From contig JAOTOM010003973.1 of the NCBI GenBank assembly GCA_034440615.1, forward strand, positions 124,001-188,000: a stretch of 64,000 nt of DNA. The letters run 5' to 3'. A model generated the notes under the pieces. That model ran no database searches and was not told the origin of the DNA. It saw only the letters and a program-made list of their open reading frames with translations. Position numbers and translations under genes: made by a program. Shown here one piece after another: positions 58,190-64,000 of the stretch. The stretch's first letter is position 1, and each line of letters starts with the position of its first letter. Source of the stretch: Ashinkailepas kermadecensis (lineage: Eukaryota; Arthropoda; Thecostraca; Neolepadidae).

Positions 58190-58760
58190 TCCACAGGCCG
58201 CTTGAAGCTGGCAGGGCCCTTGACACTGGAAAGACCATTTGATGATGGAGGGCTCCCTGGAAGCTGGAGAAACTTTTCAGGCTGGTCGGACACCTTGAAC
58301 TGAATCTGGAGAGGATCTTGAAGCAGAAGGCATCCTTGAAACTGGCGGGGCCTTCTTATTTCCCCATGGAGCTCGATGATATCTGCAGGAGTTGGATGGT
58401 CCCTGAAAAGAGAAGGGTGCCTGGAGTTTGGGGCACCTGGGAGAAAGAGTCCTGGGTTTGTAAAAATCGAAGGACCTGTCATCTTAAGGGTCCCCATGCA
58501 ATCGAAAGAGAGACCCTGGGAGATGGAGAGCCTCTGGTAATTTGGAGAATGTTAGGGGCCTTCAGAGCTGCAGGGGTCCCGAAAGTTGGAAGACCAGCTG
58601 GGACCAGGAGTAGTTAATAGGTGCTGGAGTGGGTCCCTTGAAGCTGGAGGAGCCCTTGGGAAGCTCGGAAGGTACTCTTGGAAAGCTGGGTGGGAAGGTT
58701 CCATCGAGGTTGTAGATGCCGCTTCAAGCTAGAGGGACTCCTGTGAGCTGGATGGGTCTC
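58190..58760. repeat. Degenerate GAAGCTGG repeat field in BBS2 intron
   Basis: Loosely periodic (about 30 bp) units such as CCCTTGAAGCTGGAGG and CCCTGGGAGCT, heavily diverged. Confidence 0.65.
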
Positions 58761-59640
58761 ATGAAGCCGGGGTGCTTGTTAAAGTCGGGCGGCCACGTTT
58801 GGCTGCATGGGGCTGTTTGTACTTTGCTGATACTTGCAGACGTCGGAAGGCTTCTGGAAGATTGAGTACGGTTGAATCCTGAGGGACCCTGGGAGTTGCA
58901 GAATTTCTGAGAATCTGGAGAAGTCGATGGCTTTCTAGGAATATGAAAAGGGCCAGTTGGTGGCCTGCAGGGGTCTTTTATGACTACGCCAAGAACCCCT
59001 TTCAGATTTGTAAGAACGGGTATCATGCGGTATATGTTCCGAAGGGCACATACCCATCCGAACTCCAATATATAATTATTGTCTCCAAATGCCGATTTGC
59101 ATTTATCCGTAGTTGAGTAGGAAAGCTCGAGAGCGGAATCTTCTCTCCACAGATATTTCCTGGGGTAGCGCAAGCAAGATGTTCCAATATACTACTACTC
59201 TGCCAAAATATATAATTCCTGCTCTGTGTGGGGCACCGCGGTCGGAGTCCAACGTCTTGTAATCCCCAACGATTTAAACGCCCAATAGTGCCCTAATAGA
59301 GGCCTAACAGCAGAGCAAGTTCTCTCCCCCTCACAGGCTCCAACGGTGGGTTGGCAGGCCTTCAACGACATCCAACGTTCAGCATTGATACAGGGGCTCA
59401 ACATCAGATTCAGCTCATGGACATTGTGGTTCAGAGTTGTCGACAACAGCCCCAGGAACAATTTGACACCCTAATATAGACAAGTTTGTTTCGTCTGGCA
59501 GTCATAGTCTATAATTTTCCTCGCTTGTACGGTAACTGGTTCTCAATTCCAACAAGTTTTCAAATCGAACAGCCGTTAATGCCCTTGCATTGACCATGCT
59601 GATAATTAGCAATAAGGCGACAGGTTGTTTTACAACGGTT
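58761..59640. other. BBS2 intron, no other feature
   Basis: Unique sequence; no exon fits the known BBS2 order. Confidence 0.4.
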
Positions 59641-59702
59641 TCAACAGTTGGTTGGGGTTATTGAGGTTTAGGGGCGCATCGACTGCAGAAGTCATGCAGC
59701 AA
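59641..59702 (-). mobile_element. SINE-core relative (copy 3)
   Basis: GTTGGTTGGGGTTATTGAGG then TTTAGGGGCGCATCGACTGC then AGAAGTCATG. Confidence 0.6.
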
Positions 59703-60390
59703 CGGTTTCAACAGAAAATGGAGCATACACCGGCGCATGCCTTCTCCAAGTTCATTCCAAAAGTCCCTCTAGGCACCAGTGACGGCGAACCATCCCAACG
59801 CTCACACCTTACCCCAGGGCTACATCTTACCGCGTCGACGGCCCGTACGTCTGGGCGTACCGCGCGCACGAGAGGGGAGGGGACCCACCCCAGTCGTTCA
59901 TGGGGAGGGGACCCACCTGGCCAACGCCCTGGCCTGTCACTGGCCAGCATCAACTATTTCAACACACCGCGAAGGGAGGGGTCCGGGCATCGCACTCCAG
60001 ACACGCCACAATGTGGCTCGGTTACATGGCACATGGGTGTCACAATCCCATGACGACAAAGCATCCGCCGACCGGCCGTCGCCGCGCCGACACCGGATCT
60101 GACTTAAGCATAACATCCGGCCACAGCCGAGAATCGAAGCGACATGCTGACGTCGGTGGCGACAAGGGCCGTGTGGCCGGCTGGAGCCCGGATCCCACGA
60201 TACATGGAAGCAGCCGTAATTATGTTTCTAAACGCATTCGAAAGAGGGGTCCGAAGTTAACTTCGTTACACTAATGTATTGGGGAATAAGTCTTTAGTCG
60301 TGAGTACGACTAAGACTTGGGGTGCTCAGAATGTCAGCTTCGTCGTGAAATATGACCCCCGGTGCGAAATTGTTGGAGAAACATTCACGT
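59703..60390. other. BBS2 intron, no other feature
   Basis: GC-rich unique DNA with a short duplicate of AGGGGAGGGGACCCACC (59870-59920). Confidence 0.4.
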
Positions 60391-60536
60391 TGGTTGGTTA
60401 TTGGTTTTAGACACGTCGACTGTTTAGTCATATAGCGCCATCTCCGCCGATTGGTCGCGGGGGTGGCGACAGGTGAGACTCAACCCACAACCTTCCGATT
60501 GTGAGCTAGCATCTTACCCCTAGACCACTCGTCCCC
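60391..60536 (-). mobile_element. tRNA-derived SINE, slightly deleted
   Basis: Same family. Body shortened (GCGCCATCTCCGCCGATTGG), tRNA head present. Imperfect target duplication ACATTCACGT / ACATTCCACGT. Confidence 0.9.
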
Positions 60537-60677
60537 ACACATTCCACGTTAAGCAGTTCAGAAGTCTGCAACAGCCTTCAGCATTTCAGTCCTGGCAATT
60601 TTCTTAATGCGCCCTGCCACTCAAATACTTTTGGTCCCACCCACACTAGCTGAAACGTTGGTACGATCATGGTGACT

Positions 60678-60714
<37 letters not shown>

Positions 60715-61074
60715 GGGGGGGGGCATTGAGCATGTGGCCCCAGAAATAACTACTCCCACCATCATTATGAAATTCCGATTGCGTTCCTGGCTGCCAAGCA
60801 ACCCATCCCGTATACAATTTTGTATATTAATCGCATACAAAAAAAACGTCGAAAAGATCGCCTTAAATTCCATAACATGGTATTTTGGGGGTCCCCCATT
60901 AAGAAAATCCTGACTGTGCCCCTCCATAAAGGTTCCACCCTAATGCACCAACTCAGGGACAATTGCATTATCTGTATCATATTTGCATACTTTAATAATT
61001 CCGCCGTTGAATTCCCGCATGTCGTTTTTCAACATTTGTCCCCCCAGTTTTGAAAATGAAGTTGCACCCGTGAC

Positions 61075-61265
61075 ACAGCACAGCACACCACATTGCACAG
61101 CACAGCACACACCACATATCACAGCAGTACAGCACACACCACAGCAGTACAGCACACACCACAACATGCACCACACATCACAGCACACACCACAACCCGC
61201 ACCACACATCACAACACCACAGCACGCACCACACATCGCAGCAGACCAACACACAACAAACCAAA
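61075..61265. repeat. CACACCACAGCA microsatellite-like repeat
   Basis: CAGCACACACCACA and GCACCACACATCACA units in the BBS2 intron. Confidence 0.9.
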
Positions 61266-61429
61266 CGGCACAAAACGGTGCGTCGTGGTCTGGTAGCTTC
61301 CAGGGTCGGCAGACATCACAGAAAACGAAGACAAATATGCAAACATCACAATATACTGCATATATAAGAACGACACTATCACGTTGATCCCGTCATACCT
61401 TGTTTGTATGTTTGTTTATTGGATGATTC

Positions 61430-61590
61430 ACGATGAACTTGATGCACATTCACGGCTAGTGGCGCCGCCCACACTGTTTCGCCGGTGGGCCGCGGGATTG
61501 TGGAATGTCCCGAGCAGTGCGAGTGTTGAACCCGGGACCTTTGGTACCCAGAGCTCAACACCTTAACCACTCGGCCATCCCCGCCCCCGT
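61430..61590 (-). mobile_element. Second-type tRNA-derived repeat
   Basis: On the minus strand GGGGATGGCCGAGTGGTTAA then GGTGTTGAGCTCTGGGTACC and B box CCCGGGTTCAACACTCG, a Ser/Leu-like tRNA head. Downstream body TCCCGCGGCCCACCGGCGAA is unlike the other SINEs. A degraded tRNA gene is the alternative. Confidence 0.6.
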
Positions 61591-61823
61591 CATGATGCTT
61601 ACATCCCCTTACAGGATGCTTATAATACGACATTTACTATAGCGACCGAGGAATGAAACGACGGAGATATCGGGTACACTGTAAAACCAACATTGTCAAA
61701 CAAGCAGCAGCAACGACATACGTATCAATAACATTACACTCCGACACCAACTCTCCCCTCTCCTACCTCCGTCCGAGCTGTACCTGACTGATGACGTCGT
61801 CAGGCCATAGCCCCGAGACTGAC

Positions 61824-62036
61824 CTGAAGGTCCTCCACCTTGAGGAAGGTGGCCAGCGCCTGGATAATGTCTCCGGCCAGCTCCATGTCGTCGACGCGGA
61901 TGGTGACCTGACCCGACTGTTTCATCTGCAGCTGCAGCGGCCGACACGTGCGCAGTGACGTCAGGGTGACGTCAAAGTCACCCGGCACGGCCAGGTCCTC
62001 CAGCAGCAGGAAGTTCTGGTTCAGCCAGAGCACCAT
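61824..62036 (-). CDS. BBS2: BBS2 exon
   Basis: 71 codons, phase 0 to 0. It runs from MVLWLNQNFLLLED to AGDIIQALATFLKVEDLQ. The LNQNFLLLED and DDMELAGDIIQ blocks correspond to the family's GQNFLLPED and DDIDLAGDIIQ blocks in the ear/platform part of the protein. Acceptor CACGTGCAG, donor CAG/GTCAGT. It is followed by the largest BBS2 intron in the window (3,752 bp), which carries a tRNA-type SINE, a poly-T tract, a core-only SINE relative and a degenerate repeat field. Confidence 0.95.
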
Positions 62037-62475
62037 CTGCACGTGGCGGGCGAAAGCGCTGACATTGTGTAGATCGGCGCCAGCCTTTGCGGCTGATGTC
62101 AATGCCATCGTGCTACGTCACCACCTGCCCCGCGGCAAAACAGCTGACGTGGAACACTCCAACACCACCAGTGGCCCCTGCTCAACTATGATTCAACACA
62201 ACTCACTTAGCTTAATTGGCCCCTCAGTAGAATGACTCAAATTGATGAGATCTGCGTGCTTCGGCGAGTTGCGTTATCCATTCTGCTTAATTTTGCATGT
62301 AAGCTATCGGAAAAGACCTGCTATACATTTGCAGCACACACTTCCTTGTTTAAACCGTTGGGAATTACTTGCCATCATGTACAACAAAATTGCAGCGCAA
62401 CTCTACTATGATATAATGATCTGGTTAGCCATGACGTGCTGTGTGCGAGCATCACACGACCGGACTCAGCCTCAC

Positions 62476-62625
62476 CCTCTGCACGCGCTCGTTCAGCTTG
62501 AAGGTGACGCATCCAGCGGGCGGCTGGACCGGCTCCGTTGTGATGGCGTACATGGCGAACCGGGGCAGCTGGCGAGTCAGCTCGAACACGTGGTAGTGCT
62601 GGTTGTTGGCGTAACCCACCAGCGC
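62476..62625 (-). CDS. BBS2: BBS2 exon
   Basis: 50 codons, phase 0 to 0. It begins ALVGYANNQHYHVFELTRQL and contains PRFAMYAI. HVFELTRQLPRF is one of the most conserved blocks of BBS2 and makes the assignment secure. It ends FKLNERVQR, where vertebrate proteins have a similar AERAQR. Acceptor CTGGCAG, donor AGG/GTGAGG. A GTTA-repeat tract, a SINE-core copy and short CATCGGTCATA-like repeats lie about 60-290 bp upstream of the acceptor. Confidence 0.95.
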
Positions 62626-62684
62626 CTGCCAGCAGTCGTCAGCGCATAACCAGGGCGCAGCCACAACCTACTGTATGGCCTCAG

Positions 62685-62910
62685 TTAGTTAGTTAGTTAG
62701 TTAGTTATTTTTTGCTGGAGGGCGCATCAACTTCATTGGTCATATAGCGGCCATGTCCATGGCCCCACACGGACTGACCACGGTCATACCGGGCTGTCGA
62801 CATGAGGTCATACACCCACGGCTGAGCTGCCAACATCGGGTCATGCAACGACTGAGCAGTCGACATCCGGTCATACATCAAAAGTCGAGCTGTCAACACA
62901 AATCACAGAC
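62685..62910. repeat. GTTA microsatellite, SINE-core copy 4 and short CATACATC repeats
   Basis: (GTTA)n at 62686-62706 leads into TTTTTTGCTGGAGGGCGCAT then CAACTTCATTGGTCATATAG then CGGCCATG. Then about five 30-bp units around CGACATCCGGTCATACA. Confidence 0.65.
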
Positions 62911-63113
62911 CGACAGCCGAGGTGCCGGTGTATCCCTGTAGCGTTTTCATCGAACAATACCGAAAACGTAAACATGCTCGCGATTATATTACAAGAATAC
63001 CAAGAACATCTGAGGACATGCCATGTAAGCTAAGCTATTCATATATACGGCACCTCGACTTATGCACGGGCAGCATAGGTGAGTATCACCGATGTGGCGC
63101 GCTGGTATCTCAC

Positions 63114-63215
63114 CTTGATGTGGAGGTCGTAGCTGACATCCTTCGGCGGAAACAGCGGCACACGGATCGCGTTGGAGCATAGGTTGGCCGGCGGATGAAC
63201 CACGTGACTTTCGCC
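63114..63215 (-). CDS. BBS2: BBS2 exon
   Basis: 34 codons, phase 0 to 0, starting GESHVVHPPANLC and ending PPKDVSYDLHIK. The order and spacing match the known BBS2 stretch in which GESHVVHP is followed by a PPKD turn and a DLHIK strand. The acceptor is TGTGCCCCAG and the donor AAG/GTGAGA. The 320-bp intron upstream and 488-bp intron downstream show no array, unlike several other introns of this gene. Confidence 0.94.
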
Positions 63216-63535
63216 CTGGGGCACAGACACACGCCGCATGCTAACGCGTCACACGTCAACGGTGGGTCACAGAATGTAGCACGCCGGCTGGACATCGTAC
63301 ATTCCGCTCCCATAGGCGTAGAAACCCCTGAACGGCATTCATCAGACGCCACTTTCCGTGATCTTAACACCTAGCCCTATATTTCGTAATTGCGTTCTCC
63401 CTCCCACCCTACACATTTCATCGGCGTTCCTGAACTCCTGAACCAATCGAACAGCTAATCCCCCTTCCCCTTCCTCCGACTGCGGTGACTCGGTGGTCTG
63501 TCGTGGCGTCGACCTGACCTGACCTGGCCACACAC

Positions 63536-63673
63536 CTGAAAGATGCCCTCGGCGAAGATGAGCGCAGCCCGCATTATGGTGTCGTTGGAGGTGGCCAGGG
63601 TGATCTCGACGTGCGGCGCCAGCTTCTCCGAGCCCATGTTGACCGACAGCCCGGTCTGCAGCTGAGTGTTGGC
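63536..63673 (-). CDS. BBS2: BBS2 exon (most 5' exon in window)
   Basis: Coding exon of Bardet-Biedl syndrome 2 protein, a subunit of the BBSome coat that moves membrane proteins in and out of cilia. It encodes 46 residues, phase 0 to phase 0, including [11 protein letters not shown] and ending [12 protein letters not shown]. The FAEGIF block directly before GESHVVHP (next exon) is a hallmark of the family's gamma-adaptin-ear-like region. The acceptor reads CTCTCAACACAG before GCC and the donor CAG/GTGTGT. Third codon positions are mostly G or C. Earlier exons (beta-propeller and coiled coil) must lie beyond the right edge; I see none between 63674 and 64000. Confidence 0.93.
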
Positions 63674-63896
63674 CTGTGTTGAGAGTGACGTCAGTCCAAC
63701 GGGTCAAGTGCCCGAACCGCGGAATCAGTCCGCGACTGACGTCACCACCCGGCCACCAGAAGACACGCCCACACCATCGGAGACAGCGCATACTGACCAG
63801 AGCGCCATCCGACGCCCCACATATCGGACACCATCCGATACCCGCAGACATTATCGGACACCACCACACTCCCTGACTCATGATATTGCGAATGAT

Positions 63897-63934
63897 CAAT
63901 TCTGGTCGAAGCGCCCTAAAGCCCAAATAACTAA
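63897..63934 (+). mobile_element. SINE-core relative (copy 5)
   Basis: Opposite orientation: GGTCGAAGCGCCCTAAAGCC then CAAATAACTAACT. It is the reverse complement of the other copies' leading part. Confidence 0.55.
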
Positions 63935-64000
63935 CTGACTCCTGATATTATCCAACACTTCCTAACACCGAACACCATCAAGTCCACCCACACAACCAGA

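Overview
The window is nuclear DNA of an animal. It carries spliced genes with GT-AG introns and strongly GC-ending coding exons, together with tRNA-derived SINEs, a CR1/L2-type LINE, Tc1/mariner, hAT-like and gypsy-like elements, and an exceptional load of minisatellites. Short (TTAGG)n-like tracts fit an arthropod, and a crustacean would be my guess, but nothing here proves it. Most long open frames are low-complexity readings through tandem arrays and are not genes.

Two genes can be supported, both on the minus strand. At the right, 55315-63673, are the last seven coding exons (339 residues) of BBS2, a core BBSome subunit of ciliary trafficking. All splice sites and intron phases agree. 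The 5' half of the gene lies beyond the right edge. To the left is a second gene I cannot name. Four well-formed exons (37477-37576, 31921-32191, 19056-19297, 2102-2278) plus two tentative ones (34977-35062, 27104-27211) join in consistent phase. They read as a Cys-containing, probably extracellular region, a Pro/Ser/Thr-rich stalk, a short hydrophobic segment and a Gly-rich then acidic/Ser-rich tail. Both ends are missing.

The space between exons is filled with arrays and mobile DNA. From left to right: minisatellites and a 46-bp array of about 82 units (2.3-6.25 kb); a 34-bp array; a SINE at 8.1 kb; more arrays to 19.7 kb; a Tc1/mariner copy at 20-21.6 kb with a SINE inside its transposase; a LINE fragment splitting a TGTCTG-type satellite (22-24.7 kb); a G-rich array at 28.4 kb; a pair of long-TIR MITEs (18.0 and 30.2 kb); a pair of hAT-like MITEs with perfect 8-bp target duplications (35.2 and 37.9 kb); a nearly full-length but frameshifted LINE (about 38.8-43.3 kb); an AT-rich tandem duplication bounded by CCTAA tracts (45.7-47 kb); a young gypsy-like LTR element that has lost its pol core (48.0-50.5 kb); a homopolymer-rich stretch that looks like sequence or assembly artefact (51.8-52.4 kb); and further arrays and SINE relatives within the BBS2 introns.

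The most striking pattern is that tandem arrays repeatedly sit a few tens of bases upstream of 3' splice sites, in both genes. The donor of the exon at 2102 is itself tandemly repeated with a 46-bp period.
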